Source of the DNA: Marvania coccoides
Taxonomy: Eukaryota; Chlorophyta; Trebouxiophyceae; Chlorellales; Chlorellaceae
Reading direction: 5' to 3'
NCBI GenBank assembly: GCA_963854735.1
Contig: OY978100.1
Span: 372,001 to 436,000, forward strand
Length of the DNA: 64,000 nt
Positions within the stretch are counted from its first letter, which is position 1, and each line of letters begins with the position of its first letter. Below, piece by piece: positions 1 to 11,065 of the stretch. The notes below the pieces were generated by a model, which was given only the letters and a program-made list of their open reading frames with translations, did not search any database and was not told the DNA's origin. Both the position numbers and the translations under genes were made by a program.

Positions 1-1352
1 AAGAAACCCGTGTGTCTGGAAAACGCTACAACGCAGTCAGGAACTGGTCAGGCAAAAGGGGGGGGGGGGGGGGGGGGGTTAAATAGAGAATGCAAAAATA
101 ATATAAAACCGGCAACCGGGGTAGCGACGACTACTAGGTCGTACAATTCGTTGGTAGTACGGGCGCGAAGGGGAAGTCGGCCCGAAAATATGAGGGCAAG
201 AATATTTTTTATCTTTGCTTCACTTTTCTCTTTGCCTTTTTGTTCTTTAACATATTTCTATCTATATTTTGTTGCCGTTGGGGCCAGTTGGGAGGGAGGG
301 GCGAGAGAGGGGGGGAGGGGTTTGCAGGCTTTCTAGAGGCCAATTCTACCAGCGAGATTTACCAGTGAGATTTCACTGGCTGGTCTAAATCAGCCCGTTT
401 TAGGCTATTCGACTACTTTGAAGTTACAAAAACAGTGTAAATGAACATATTTTGCCCTCCTGCACATCCTGCGTGCCCCCTGGTCTGCCTCATTTTTTCC
501 GCCTTTTGCTGCTGCCAAACCTGTAAAACCTGCTTAGGGTCCATCTCGACCTCTTTCTGCGCGGTCTTGCCGCCTGCAGTTTTGAATTTACTTGAGCCAA
601 CCATGATATGTCATTGGGAAAGGGGGCTTTCCAACGACTTGAAATGCAAGTTTTATAAACCAAGTGCAAAACAAGCACAGGTGCATGCACAGGTGCAAAG
701 CAAGACACTACAGACGGCGATAATGCGAACCGTCCGGCCAAGGTACAAGCGTGGGCAATGCAATGCTGGCTCGCCCCGTACCCCTCTCTCCTACGCGAGG
801 TCACTCAACCCTGGCTGTTCCGGAAGTGATGCATCCAATGTCGTAGTCAAGGGCGTGTACCACGGCAAGCAGGTGCAACAATAAATAATCCATGCAAGCA
901 TGATGCATGGCACCGTCCTCATCAATCCAGTCTTGACTCTCTCCACCCAGCTCTTCCCGCCGCTGCCAAAAGGAAAAAAGGTGGAGGTAACTAGAGAGCT
1001 AGACAATGAACTATAGCGGGAACGGTGCTGAAAAACCCGTCCGGATGGCAAACGGACGATTGGCACAGACGGTGCCAACGAGCAATTGCTCAACTGAATG
1101 TGATTTTGTATGCAATTATTGGCAGAACGCGAAGCATAAAAAACAACAGCATGTACCTGCAGGCATTCAATGGCAACAGGGACACAAGAATATAGCAACG
1201 TTGTTCTGGCTGAAGGAGGAAAATGGACAGGTGTTACAGATGGCGGAAATATTTTATACTGCTGAATTCAACATACATTAATTAATTAATTAATTAATTG
1301 TTGACCGAATTAACATATTTAAATTAATGAACATATTTATTGATCAACCCCC
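1..1352. other. Gene-free left edge with repeat remnants
   Basis: I see no convincing gene here. ORFs are short and have no protein-like composition. The stretch has a run of about 18 G (59-77), a decayed copy of the interspersed repeat described at 640-870, and a (TTAA)n tract near 1277-1300 just before the 3' end of the gamma-glutamyl hydrolase gene. Base composition is patchy compared with the coding blocks that follow. The edge of the window may cut a larger repeat. Confidence 0.6.
640..870 (-). repeat. Decayed copy of the interspersed repeat family
   Basis: Read on the minus strand, this segment contains in order the blocks ggatgcatcacttcc, a form of gccaggggttgagtg, ccagcattgc, and ccggacggttcgc followed by cgccgtc, gtcttgc and tgcacctgtgcatgcacctg. 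The first three recur in the same order at 48280-48550 (minus) and 39588-39845 (plus). The last group recurs at 47205-47310 (plus). This copy joins segments that lie apart elsewhere, so the family is longer than any one fragment. It has no coding potential that I can see. Confidence 0.6.
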
Positions 1353-2618
1353 TCATGTTTTCAACCGGCGTCTCTTCTCCAAATACGTGCGAGCATCCGG
1401 AAACACATAGATCTCGTCAAAGTCCACTTCTTCGCCCTTGTACTTGCGTTTGCCACTGTACTCCAATCCATCGACCCAGTTGTATATCAATAAATTCTCT
1501 TCGTCCGCCCGGCTCACAGGGCGGTGGAAGTTTTTCCTGGCGGCGCCCACGACGTAGTTCGCCACCTCTTGGGCAACTTCGATGGCCTCGGGGTGGTGGG
1601 GGATGTGCTTGTCAGGGGTCCACTCAAAGGCGTTTTTCTCGGGGTGCCACTGCGTCCCAGACACAGGGTAGCTGCAGAGAAAGGAAGGGAGAAGGAGGCA
1701 CCCAAAATTAAAATTAAAATTAAAAAGGCATGTTTACCCTATCGAAAAAGAAAACGGCACACACCCCAAAACAATATTTTCGTGAAATATTAACTAGTGC
1801 TTTAACTACTAACAAAATGCAGACGGGTGCTGGATAGTTTGAGCTGGTAAAATACGAAATTCAGATTCTTACTTGATGGCCTCCATGGTGGAGACGTAGA
1901 CGTCATCCTGGCGGTCGATGCTGAGAGACAGCACGTCAAAAAACCCATCCAGCGCCGGGTTGGCAGCAAACGCCTCCCACGCCACCCCATGGGCGTGGTT
2001 TTGCATAGCGTACGGCTTGGTGTTCAGATTGGTCACCACATGAGGCGGCAGCGCGCTGAAAAATCTGCTTTTGGCTGCTTTTTCTGTGGGGTACAAAGGC
2101 CCCGGGTAATCTTCAGCGTCAAAATTTGAAACTACGGAGACGTTACCACACGCCAGAATCGCTAGCGTCTCGAACCCCAGGCACGTCCCGTGCAGTGGAA
2201 AGAAGTCCCCGGCATCGTTGGCTTCAACCGTGAGGTTGAATAGAAGTGAAGCGGTGTCAAAGTAGGGGTGGCCAGGGTACAGCGGCTGGGAGCCTCCTGG
2301 GATCAGGATGCCGTTCACAGCGTTGAAACGGCGGGTGACTTCTTTTTTGTCCATGTCGTGGAGAATGGGGACAGCTCTGGCGCCAGCCATTTCAACAAAC
2401 TTGACGTAGGAAGCTGCGATGTAGCTGGATCCATCCGGAGCTGGTTCGCCGCCCTGAGTGAGGATGCCGATGAGCGGGCGGAGGTTGAGCTCCTCGTGGT
2501 CTTCTCGTCGGTGGCGGTGTATTGAGGGATCAGCAACGGGGCGGGCCGCAGAGATGGCTTGAAGGAGGAGGAGGGTGGTCGACACCCACATCAAGGCGCA
2601 GCATTGGAACGCGCCCAT
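1353..2618 (-). CDS. GGH: Gamma-glutamyl hydrolase (folate polyglutamate hydrolase)
   Basis: Two exons, 2618-1873 and 1671-1353, join in phase to give 354 residues. The product would remove gamma-linked glutamates from folate polyglutamates, in the secretory system or vacuole. Visible features: an N-terminal signal peptide (hydrophobic stretch near residues 10-25, ending ISAARP); a class I glutamine amidotransferase-like fold opening with PLIGILTQGG; the nucleophile elbow LHGTCLGFE with the catalytic Cys; and the family His in GTQWHPEKNAFEW at the start of exon 2. ATG 2618 was chosen because it opens the signal peptide; upstream in-frame sequence lacks protein character. Length fits the family (about 320-350). 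It is head to head with NAMPT, 306 bp between start codons. Confidence 0.93.
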
Positions 2619-2924
2619 GGCGGCCTCCAGCACTGCGTTGCTTTGGCGTGTTTTGGTTTCTGAAGTGAAAAGTTGAAAGTAAGTGGAACTTCCTTTTATT
2701 TTCGGAAAATAAAGCAATGCGTGGTGCTGGGAGACAACCGTGCACGAAAACCCGCTTCTCTTTTTTCTTTTTTTAAATAATCTGAATGTGCATCCAGGCC
2801 TCCTGCGTTTCGGAAAAACGTGAAAACGCGGAAAAAATTCCAGGCAAATTTGAAGAAAACGATACCTCAACCAAAGCTCAAGCTTCAAATATATTTCAAT
2901 TTGTACATTGTAACACTGCAAGCC
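2619..2924. promoter_or_regulatory. Shared divergent promoter, GGH / NAMPT
   Basis: This 306 bp gap lies between two start codons pointing away from each other, so it must carry both promoters. It is AT-richer than the flanking exons and has T-rich and A-rich runs (tttttctttttttaaat near 2760-2776). I see no clear TATA box or named motif. Confidence 0.5.
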
Positions 2925-5094
2925 ATGCATTTGCAAGGAGCACTGCCCTCTCCAACCATGGCACTCCGAGGTTTCAATTCAATCGGAAAGGGACCGCTGC
3001 AACCTCGATCTCGGCCGCAGCCCACATCCCCAGCAGCTCAGATGCTCGGCAACGGCGCAAAAAGAGCTGCGCCTGCGTCCCCAGCGTCGGCACCTCCGCA
3101 TTCTGCCCCCGCCCCGGCTCTGCTCTCAGACTTTCTGCCGCTATCCATCCTGACCGACTCCTACAAAGCCTCGCACTACCTGCAGTATCCAGAAGCCACG
3201 AAAATGGTCGCGGTAAGTACGCAAACATACCCACCCTCCATTTCTCTCCACTCCTCCTGCTGCCGCCAGCTTTTTTGTCGTTGTTAATGTTTCATCCTTC
3301 CTCGCTCTTTCCTTGATCCCCCCCCTCTCCCACAACACTCTAGTATCTCAACACACTCTACTCCTACGCAGTACGGTGAATTCAGGGCGGGGTACAACAA
3401 CGATGAGTCAGATACGAGACTAGTATGGTACGGGATGCGGTACATCATAGAACAACATGTACTGCGCAAATGGACGGTACATGACGTGGATAGGGCGGAA
3501 GCCTTCTACGCCACCCATATGGCGCCGGGGTTCACAGAGTTCCCCTACCCCAGGGAGCTGTTTTTGAAGTTTATCGGCGAGAATGATGGGTATATGCCGG
3601 TGAAGATTGAGGCGCTGCCTGAGGGCACTTGCATTCACAAACACGTGCCGGTGTTCCAGGTAAGCAATCCCTGGCGTTTATGAGCGCTATCGGTTAATTT
3701 TGACGGGTTTTTCTGTGTATTTTTTTTAGCGTTCAGTAATACTGTCGAATATTGAAAATGTGTATTTTCTGCTCTTGAAATCAATTAAGTAGACTATCCA
3801 AACACTTAGTCATGACATAACCCTCATTTCCCCCACCCCCCATGAATGATTTTTAAACAGATCACCGCTCAAGAGCCTTACGCAGCCCTTTGCACCTTCC
3901 TGGAGACCCTGCTGGTGCACTCCTGGTACCCCACCACTGTGGCCACTCTCTCCCGCCGCTGCAAAGACACCATCGCCGCAGCTTTCGAGGTGTCGGTTGA
4001 CGAAGGTGCCGCCAGCCCGCTGCTCAACTCCCGCCTCCATGATTTTGGTTTTCGAGGCTGCACGGGCGTGGAACAGAGCGTGCTGGGGGGTGTGGCGCAC
4101 CTCCTGAACTTTACAGGCACCGACACCCTGTCTGCTGCCTACTATGCACAGTTTGCGTTGAACGATGGGCGCCCGGTGGGAAACAGCATCCCAGCCACGG
4201 AGCACTCGGTTATGACCGCCTGGCCCACAGGTAAATAACTAGATGGCATCTCTCCTAATCAACTCTTCAAATCGTGTTTTCTGGCCATTTTTTGGTGAAA
4301 TGTCCCCCCCCTGCTGACACCTCTTTTAATTTTGCTTTGCAGAGCGGGACGCGATCGCCAACATGATTTCTCACTTCGGCAGCGGCTTCTTCGCCACCGT
4401 CATGGACTCGTACGACTATCAGCGGGCTTTAGACGAGGTGGTTCCCACGGTGGCAGCTGAAAAGAACGAAGCAGGCGGATTTTGGGTGCTGCGACCAGAC
4501 AGCGGGGTGCCCGAAGACGTGGTTGTGGCCGCCCTGCGCGCCGCGGAGGCCGCGTTCGGCGCAGAAACAAATAAGAAAGGATATAAAGTGCCTTCGGGGG
4601 TGGGGGCGATCCAAGGTGACGGCATCTCCGCAGGCACGATCGGCACCATTCTGCACGCGGTGCACGCGGCGGGGTACAGCGCGGAGTGCGTGGCGTTCGG
4701 CATGGGGGGCGGGCTGCTGCAGAAGGTTCACAGAGACACGCTGAGTTTTGCGGTGAAGTTGTGCCACATTGTGTACGCGGACGGCAGGCCCGTGGATGTG
4801 ATGAAGGCGCCCAAGGATGACCACACGAAAGACTCGTTCCCTGGGACGCTGGCGGTGAAGCGCGAGGGCGGGGTTCCCAGGGTTTTCCCGGCTGAGGAGG
4901 TGGCGGTGGAAGAGAATATGCTGCAGGTGGTGTATGACTGCGGGCCAGTGGAGGGGCTGCAGTGGGAGTCGTTTGATGAGCTGCGGGAGCGGGTGGAGCG
5001 GGAGTGGAATGCGCTGCCAAGGGCTGCAGACGTGGTGGCAGAGAGCTTGAAGGCCAAGCGGAGCGTAGTGGGGGCCAGGATAAGAGCAGTCTAG
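2925..5094 (+). CDS. NAMPT: Nicotinamide phosphoribosyltransferase
   Basis: Exons 2925-3212, 3372-3659, 3861-4230 and 4343-5094 give 565 residues. The enzyme makes NMN from nicotinamide and PRPP, the committed step of the two-step NAD salvage route. Family landmarks in order: ILTDSYKASHYLQYP, YGMRYIIEQHV, LLNFTGTDT (active-site Asp), NSIPATEHSVMTAW (the conserved His), VLRPDSGVPEDV (PRPP/NMN-binding Arg and Asp) and FGMGGGLLQKVHRDT. The core matches the usual ~490 residues. About 70 extra N-terminal residues rich in Ala, Pro, Ser and Arg could be an organellar leader. ATG 2958 has a better Kozak context (ccaaccATGg) and is the alternative start. The gene is known in animals, some bacteria and some algae, but not vascular plants. 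Confidence 0.95.
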
Positions 5095-5501
5095 TGGTGG
5101 TAGAGGCGCGTGATGCCGTGATTCGGTTGCTTCTATTGCGAGTGTTAAATTAAAGCATGTTACCACCGTCTTCTTCTGAAGACTACGTTGCCTACTGGTG
5201 GACTATAGCGCGACTTATGAGTCGGACACCGGATGGGTTTTCTTTCAAAGCATGTAAAATGCTTGTCGACAGCTGAAGAACAATTTTAAAACCAGACAAA
5301 ACCCTGCCTTGAAGCGGGAGCGTTTCATCTTGTCTGTTCTCTCGCTCTCAGGACAAGTTTGCAGCTCTAAATTTATTTGTTACGGTAAAAGTGTGCGGTC
5401 GGCCCAGAAGGAGATAAACTGGCCTTTGTTTGATCTTCTCATTTAAATTTGGGGGAGAGAAGAACTGAAGATTTATTGGCCAAAGGAAGCAGCAGGAGAC
5501 G
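5095..5501. other. NAMPT-gamma-tubulin intergenic region with a short repeat
   Basis: A 407 bp spacer between two plus-strand genes. It should hold the NAMPT 3' end (attaaa-like signal near 5149) and the gamma-tubulin promoter. Positions 5200-5252 match 43058-43110 over about 50 bp, sharing gactatagcgcgac, tgagtcggacaccgga and a T-rich tail, so this part is a repeat and not gene-specific. Confidence 0.6.
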
Positions 5502-7408
5502 ATGCCGCGTGAGATCATCACGCTGCAAGTCGGGCAGTGCGGTAACCAGGTGGGGAAGCTTTCACGTTGTCGCATTCAACTTTTCGATCACTCTCTGTTT
5601 TGCAGCAGGCGTTTCTCACCTCACCTCCCCCTCTCATCACAACACCAGATTGGCACTGAGTTTTGGAAGAAGCTGTGCTTGGAGCACGGCATCAATAATG
5701 ATGGCATCCTTCAGGACTTTGCCACCGCCGGCTCCAACGACCGCAAAGACGTCTTCTTCTACCAGGCAGACGACGAACGCTACATCCCACGAGCGTGCCT
5801 CATGGATCTGGAGCCTCGGTAAGACCACTGCATCCCCTTATATATACATTACGCTCGTTTTTTCAATATAAATAATTACAAAATATACCGCTTGTTTCCT
5901 TATGCTATACAAAATGAGCTCCTTTTCTTCTCTCTTTTGCAGAGTGATCAACGGAATCCAAAACTCGGAGATCCGCAACCTGTTCAACCCTGAGAACGTC
6001 TTCCTTTCCGACCACGGTGGTGGCGCAGGCAACAACTGGGCCAGCGGCTATCACCAAGGCGAGGCCGTGCAAGAGGACATCCTCGACATGATTGACCGGG
6101 AGGCGGGATACTCGGACAGCCTGGAGGGCTTCACGCTGGCGCACTCCATCGCTGGAGGCACCGGCTCGGGCATGGGGTCATATCTGCTGGAGGCCTTGAA
6201 TGACCGCTACCCAAAGAAGCTGGTGCAGACGTACTCAGTGTTTCCCAACCAATCTGAGTCGTCGGACGTGGTGGTGCAGCCGTACAACTCCGTGCTGACG
6301 CTGAAGCGGCTGGCGCTGAACGCAGACGCTGTGGTGGCGAGTTTTTTATTGTTTAGCTTTTTTTTGAAAGAATTTGAAGAAACGGTTGAAGAGTTTGGTT
6401 GCTTGCCTCTTTGCACCTCAAAATTTCAGTTTACCGCATGCAGCACGTATTGTTTTATGCATTTCCCTGTCTCCTCCACCGTCAATTGAAAAACACCCGT
6501 CTTCATCGCCACTGCAGGTTCTGGACAACACCGCGCTGAACCGCATCGCCACCGAGCGCCTCCACATTAACAATCCCACCTTCAGCCAAACCAATTCGCT
6601 GGTGTCCACAGTCATGGCGGCCTCCACCGCTACGCTGCGCTACCCAGGCTACATGAACAACGACCTCACAGGGCTACTGGCATCCCTCATCCCGGTGCCG
6701 CAGTGCCACTTCCTGCAAGCTGGGTACACGCCGCTCACCCTAGACGCCGCTGCGGAGGCCGCTGCGGGGGCCGTGGTGCGAAAAACCACGGTGCTGGATG
6801 TAATGCGCCGCCTGCTGCAGCCCAAGAATCTTATGGTGTCTGCGAACGCGCGGGCCAAAGACGCGGACGTTTCGCGCTACATTTCCATTCTCAACATCAT
6901 TCAGGGCGACGTGGACCCGGCGCACCTGCACCAGAGCTTGATGCGCATCCGGGAGCGCCGGCTGGCCTCTTTCATCGAGTGGGGGCCAGCTTCCATCCAA
7001 GTGGCGCTGTCGCGGTCCTCCCCGTATGTGCGCTCCGCTCACAGGGTGTCTGGCCTCATGCTGGCCAACCACACCTCCATCCGCCACCTCTTCAACCGCA
7101 CGCTGTCGCAGTTCGATAAACTGTACAACCGGCGGGCCTTCGTGGACAACTATAAGGAGTTCAGGACGTTCCACCGCCAGGCGGCGCGCGGGGGCATCGA
7201 GATCAACTTGGACGAGTTTGACGACGCGAGGGAGGTGGTGTCAGCAGTGTCGGAGGAGTACGCTGCCTGCGAGAAGGCGGACTACATTGAGAGGGTGGAC
7301 GGTAACGGCGGGGAAGCCCTGGGGCTGGCGTCGCAGCTGTCTGGGAGCTTGAAGCTGGACATGGGCGGGATGGGGGACGGCCGGATGCCCTTACGAACAG
7401 GCTCGTGA
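5502..7408 (+). CDS. TUBG: Gamma-tubulin
   Basis: Exons 5502-5549, 5649-5818, 5943-6336 and 6518-7408 give 500 residues. This is the microtubule-nucleating tubulin of the gamma-tubulin ring complex at spindle poles or basal bodies. It opens [16 protein letters not shown] and carries the GTP-binding loop [10 protein letters not shown], the stretch [16 protein letters not shown] and YPGYMNNDL. The segment [26 protein letters not shown] and the DEF/REVV region separate gamma from alpha and beta. The C-terminus runs about 40 residues past human TUBG1, with Gly/Met-rich filler. Exon 3 to exon 4 is best read as a GC-AG intron (gtggtg|gcgagt): a GT site three bases earlier would drop one Val from the conserved VVV before LDNT. 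Confidence 0.96.
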
Positions 7409-7679
7409 GAGCGGGGAGTGAAAAATTATTATATGACGCGACGCATGATGACTTTTTGATTTCAAAAGTCGTATTTCTTTGACCACTTTCAGTACCGCCT
7501 TTGCCCGTCCTTCCTATCTTTCTATCTTTCCTTGTCTTTGTCTCTGCCGCCCTATTTTTACCTAGTCCAGTACAATCTCTGAATTCGCGTTATCAATGAA
7601 TGCAAACAGAATACAGCAGTGCGAAGTAAATAATGATGACAGAATATTACGCTCAACGGGGTCACAAAAATCATTCTGT

Positions 7680-8642
7680 TCAATCTCCAATGCATGGCGT
7701 GATGCTGGTGCAGCTCCAGCACCCGTTGGACTGTAAATTCAGCGCCCATACAAACCGCGCCCAATCCTCTCTCGCCCAACCCCCTCCGGTCGACCACCCC
7801 TTCACCCACACCTCTTGCAGCATGCTGTGCTGTGACGGCACCGCAGCGGGGCCCAGCGTCGCCTCTCGATGCCCCAGTAACGCTGCGTGCGAATGTGCCG
7901 CCAAGAGCGCATTCAAATCCTCGAAATTGGTGACCAACGAAAATCCCAGGCGCCTTCCACCAGCAAAGACAGGCGCTGTGGAGCTGCTGGCGTGCCGTGA
8001 AGTGGTGTTGAAAGCAGCAGCTTCAAACACGTCCTCTTTTTGCAGTGCTGCCAGCTGCGCCTTGACCACCGCTTCTGGGGCGGCCTTGGGGTGCGGCGTG
8101 GATGGGAGAGGGTCGTCAGCCGACGAGTCTCGAATCACCGACTGCAGCACCCACCGCCCTCCTTTCAAATTTCCAATTTCCTTTTCACTTTCTTCCCACG
8201 GGATGAACGCGAGATCCCAGTCGAAAACGGACTCCTCGCCAGAGTGGGCCGCCAGGGCCACCCGCTGCCGAAAAGCATCTGGGCGGAGGCGCATCGTGCC
8301 CAGCACGCGACTGCGTCTCAGCAGATGCCCAGGTAACACCCGGCGCGCCCCGACATCTAAAATGGAAGAAAGGCGCGCCAGCGGGCCGTGCTCCAGCACT
8401 GGAGCGCCGCCGACGATGGGCGGTGGCGGCGGGATTTCCAAGGCGGCGAAAGGCAAGTGATGGGCTAGAGCTTCAACGTCAGACTTTCGGAAAAGGGTGA
8501 GGCAGTGCTGGAGGACGTCTTCAGGGTCTTCCAGACCTCGAGCATGTAGGCTCTGTGAAGGGAAGGAACTGTGAGACGATTCAAGAGACAAAAATGAAGA
8601 TATTAGCTTACTTCTCGGCGGAAATGTCGTTGCGGCATGCAT
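7680..8642 (-). CDS. Hypothetical protein, possibly DUF4864-like
   Basis: One open frame of 320 residues. A segment such as ARGLEDPEDVLQHCLTLFRKSD near residue 35, then FRQRVALAAHSGEESVFDWDLAF and GGRWVLQSVIRD near 130-175, resembles the plant/algal plastid-associated DUF4864 group (an NTF2-like fold); this is a resemblance from memory, not a search. The second half has no recognisable motif. The sequence from about 8611 to 8552 starts gtaagc and ends ttcacag on the minus strand and is about a multiple of three, so it could be an in-frame intron removing some 20 Ser-rich residues near the N-terminus. It ends toward gamma-tubulin, 270 bp away. Role unknown. Confidence 0.6.
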   Translation of the reverse strand: MHAATTFPPRSKLISSFLSLESSHSSFPSQSLHARGLEDPEDVLQHCLTLFRKSDVEALAHHLPFAALEIPPPPPIVGGAPVLEHGPLARLSSILDVGARRVLPGHLLRRSRVLGTMRLRPDAFRQRVALAAHSGEESVFDWDLAFIPWEESEKEIGNLKGGRWVLQSVIRDSSADDPLPSTPHPKAAPEAVVKAQLAALQKEDVFEAAAFNTTSRHASSSTAPVFAGGRRLGFSLVTNFEDLNALLAAHSHAALLGHREATLGPAAVPSQHSMLQEVWVKGWSTGGGWAREDWARFVWALNLQSNGCWSCTSITPCIGD

Positions 8643-9067
8643 TGCGCTGTTGTTGAATCTGCACGAGATGGTGGCAGCGGCCTTTGGGCGTCGCTAAAGG
8701 GAAAACTGGGCCGCATGTTCAATATTAGATGCCAGCAATTTTATATGCACGGAGCATGCCGTAGGTTTAGTCAATCGCTGTTCAGTAAAATTTCCAATTT
8801 ATTTAAAGGGCTGCAGTGTTGCGGAATTCAGAGAAAAAGGGAATTCAAAGTTGGCTTGAATTTTCCAAAAAGGAAGCCAAACAAATCGAAATGCTTCATT
8901 TGCATTCAACAGTTTATGTTTATATTGTCGATCTCATGATTAATACTCCATTAATAACAATTTAAAAACGAGAGCTTTATCATTCATTTGCAATTGATCA
9001 GAAGAAAAAAATAGCTTGCGTGCTTCTGGCTGCAATCAAGCCCTTGGTTGATTGAATACCGCAATTA
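8643..9067. promoter_or_regulatory. Divergent intergenic region upstream of LSM8
   Basis: A 425 bp AT-rich spacer between the start of the hypothetical minus-strand gene and LSM8. It should hold both promoters. I see no named element; two gattg repeats occur near 9038-9053 just upstream of LSM8. Confidence 0.4.
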
Positions 9068-9560
9068 ATGTCTGGACCGCTAGCTCCCTACGTAGATGGT
9101 GAGGAACTTTACTTCATTTTGAACTTTAATTTAATTTCTCTGCAAAATGCTGATTGTCGACTCTGTTTGCTTGTTGCAGGAACGGTAACAGTCATTACAA
9201 ATGATGGCAGGCACCTGGTGGGCACGCTGCGAGGCTATGACCAACAAAACAACTTGATCTTAGACGAGTGCCACGAGCGGGTCTATCAAGACGACGCTGG
9301 CGTGGAAACAATCGTGCTGGGGCTCTACTTTGTGCGAGGAGATAATGTGTGAGTGTCGCATTGACTTTGGAGCTTGGAATGCATGCCAGGGGTGTTTCTC
9401 TGCTGGCACCGCCGTTTAGAGAAATTTTGCCTCAATGTTCCACGTTTTTCCTTCTTTTCTTTTATGCAGAGCGGTGGTGGGAGAGTTGAATGAAGACCAA
9501 GATGAAAAAATTGACTTGACACAAATTAAAGCAGCGCCCTTGAACCCTGTAAAACATTGA
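9068..9560 (+). CDS. LSM8: U6 snRNA-associated Sm-like protein LSM8
   Basis: Exons 9068-9098, 9180-9348 and 9470-9560 encode 96 residues, the usual length. LSM8 completes the nuclear LSM2-8 ring that binds the 3' oligo-U of U6 snRNA. The Sm1 motif (VTVITNDGRHLVGTLRGYDQ, then NLILDE) and Sm2 motif (VLGLYFVRGDNVAVVGE) are complete. The CHERVYQDDAGVE linker and LTQIKAAPLNPVKH tail are specific to LSM8 among Lsm proteins. The first exon is only ten codons, so an ORF scan sees a false start; the 31-base exon and its GT-AG intron restore the usual N-terminus. Confidence 0.95.
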
Positions 9561-9970
9561 AACCGGCAGAAATTTCAGGAGTTTTATTCAAACAGCCGTC
9601 CATGCTAGCATCAACAATTTATTACAGCCTCTTGACCACCGCATATGTGCCCATTGCCTTGGGAAAACACAATATTATTTTTCACAACAGCGGGGAAATA
9701 CAAAAAACAGGAGGCCCAAACTCAATTAATATCGTTGCAAAAATATCATCATCTCACGCATAGGATTCAAAAATTTTGGAGAAAGAGAGGGGGGCAAAGT
9801 TAATTATTGTCTGCCCCCTGAATGATTTTTAGTCTCCCGCAAAGGAAAAAAGGATCAAGTTTTCATCCGGCTTCGTCTCATTCAAAATTTAAATGGCAAA
9901 TGCTCATTCACCAAACAGCCAGGCGCGTTGGAACCAATCTCCTTCACCCTGATGCACTCTATTTTCTTTT
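9561..9970. other. Convergent intergenic region
   Basis: About 410 bp between the stop codons of LSM8 and the facing minus-strand gene. It is AT-rich and non-coding as far as I can see, and probably holds both 3' UTRs and poly(A) sites. Confidence 0.5.
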
Positions 9971-10630
9971 CTAGGCGTTGACCTCGGCGGTTTCGATGGC
10001 GCTCTTGACCACCCTCTCGAAGCGGCTGAGGCGGTCGATTTCACGACGTACCTCCCTCTGTGTGCGCCCACGGGCGCGGTACCCGACGGAAGCAAAGTAG
10101 GTGGCGGGCTCGCTGACGTCGCCGGTAAAATTGTTGTCGAAGATGCGGCTAATGGAAGAAGTGACGTAGTCTCCAGTCACGGAGGCGGGTGAAACAGCAA
10201 TGGGCGCCTTATAAAAGAAGGAACATGTGATTGATTATTTGATTGCGTAATTATAAGGTTCTTAAAGGCTTACAGCCGTTGGTTCGTCGGGGGAAAAAGA
10301 AAAAAATGGCGATTTATTTACCTCATCAGTGGCGGCTTCAATGACTGTGGCCTCCAGGTGCTCGCGGGCGGCCTTGACCTCATCTATCAAGTGGCGCAGG
10401 CGGGAGACCTCCTCGTGGTGCTTGATTTTGCCGGTGAATGAGTCGGCAACGCGCTCCCAAGGCACCTCATCAGTCATCGGAGAAAAAATCTGTGAGGCGG
10501 CCTCAGCAAGGTACTTGCTCACGCCGGCACGGGGGGCGCAGCGGAGAGCAGGGCGGCGGTGGGTCAGGGGCGAGCGCTGGATGGGGACGCTGGCGATGGC
10601 AGTTTTGGATGAAAGCGAAAGGGAGATCAT
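9971..10630 (-). CDS. Unknown protein with plastid-type leader
   Basis: Two exons, 10630-10322 and 10207-9971, give 181 residues in clean phase. The N-terminus (MISLSLSSKTAIASVPIQRS..., no acidic residue in the first 45) looks like a plastid transit peptide. The middle is helical and charged (HHEEVSRLRHLIDEVKAAREHLEATVIEAATDE). The last exon carries SISRIFDNNFTGDVSEP followed by a basic YFASVGYRARGRTQREVRREI helix. I do not recognise the family. A second donor inside the intron (gct|gtaagc near 10275) would add about 16 residues in frame (VNKSPFF...DEPTA), so alternative splicing is possible. It shares a divergent 435 bp promoter region with the secreted protein at 11066. Confidence 0.7.
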
Positions 10631-11065
10631 TATAATTGAAATTGAGAGATTGAGAATCTGCAGGGGTGAGTTGGGTGGGAGACGTGAAGGTGCGGTATTG
10701 GTTTTGGAAATGCGGTGAAAATTTGCGGCGGAGAGAAACCCAAAACAATATGCCCAGATATGTTGTGGGCAAAAGCCACGCACCGAATTTCACAGACACT
10801 CTCGAAACCGTTGGCTGGGAGCGCTAAAGTGACAGTCTTTGCTCGGATCAAAGTCGAAAATGAGTGTCGGATCATATATTAACGAGAGAAGCGAAAAGAT
10901 CGGGCCATTTTTTCATGTGTCAAAGCAGGTGGAAAGGCTCTTGCCATGTCAGCATCGTCATCTCCTCTGAAGAAATTGTTTTAATAAGTAGAGTAGATTC
11001 CTCTCTATTATCACTTATTCTTTTGGTTAGTATATCTACCCTTAAAAGCCATCAGCCCTCCCACC
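10631..11065. promoter_or_regulatory. Divergent promoter region
   Basis: A 435 bp gap between the plastid-type unknown (-) and the eight-cysteine secreted protein (+). It must hold both promoters. The last 100 bases before 11066 are AT-rich (tatcacttattcttttgg, tagtatatctac). No named element recognised. Confidence 0.4.

Noticed and set aside
10..336. Open frame of 108 codons over the poly-G tract
   Set aside because: Composition is dictated by the G run and low-complexity flank; no domain, no splice context, no repeat of a known protein.
7633..8460. Long plus-strand frame (275 codons) opposite the hypothetical gene
   Set aside because: It is the antisense shadow of the minus-strand frame, which has the better protein character and a plausible family.
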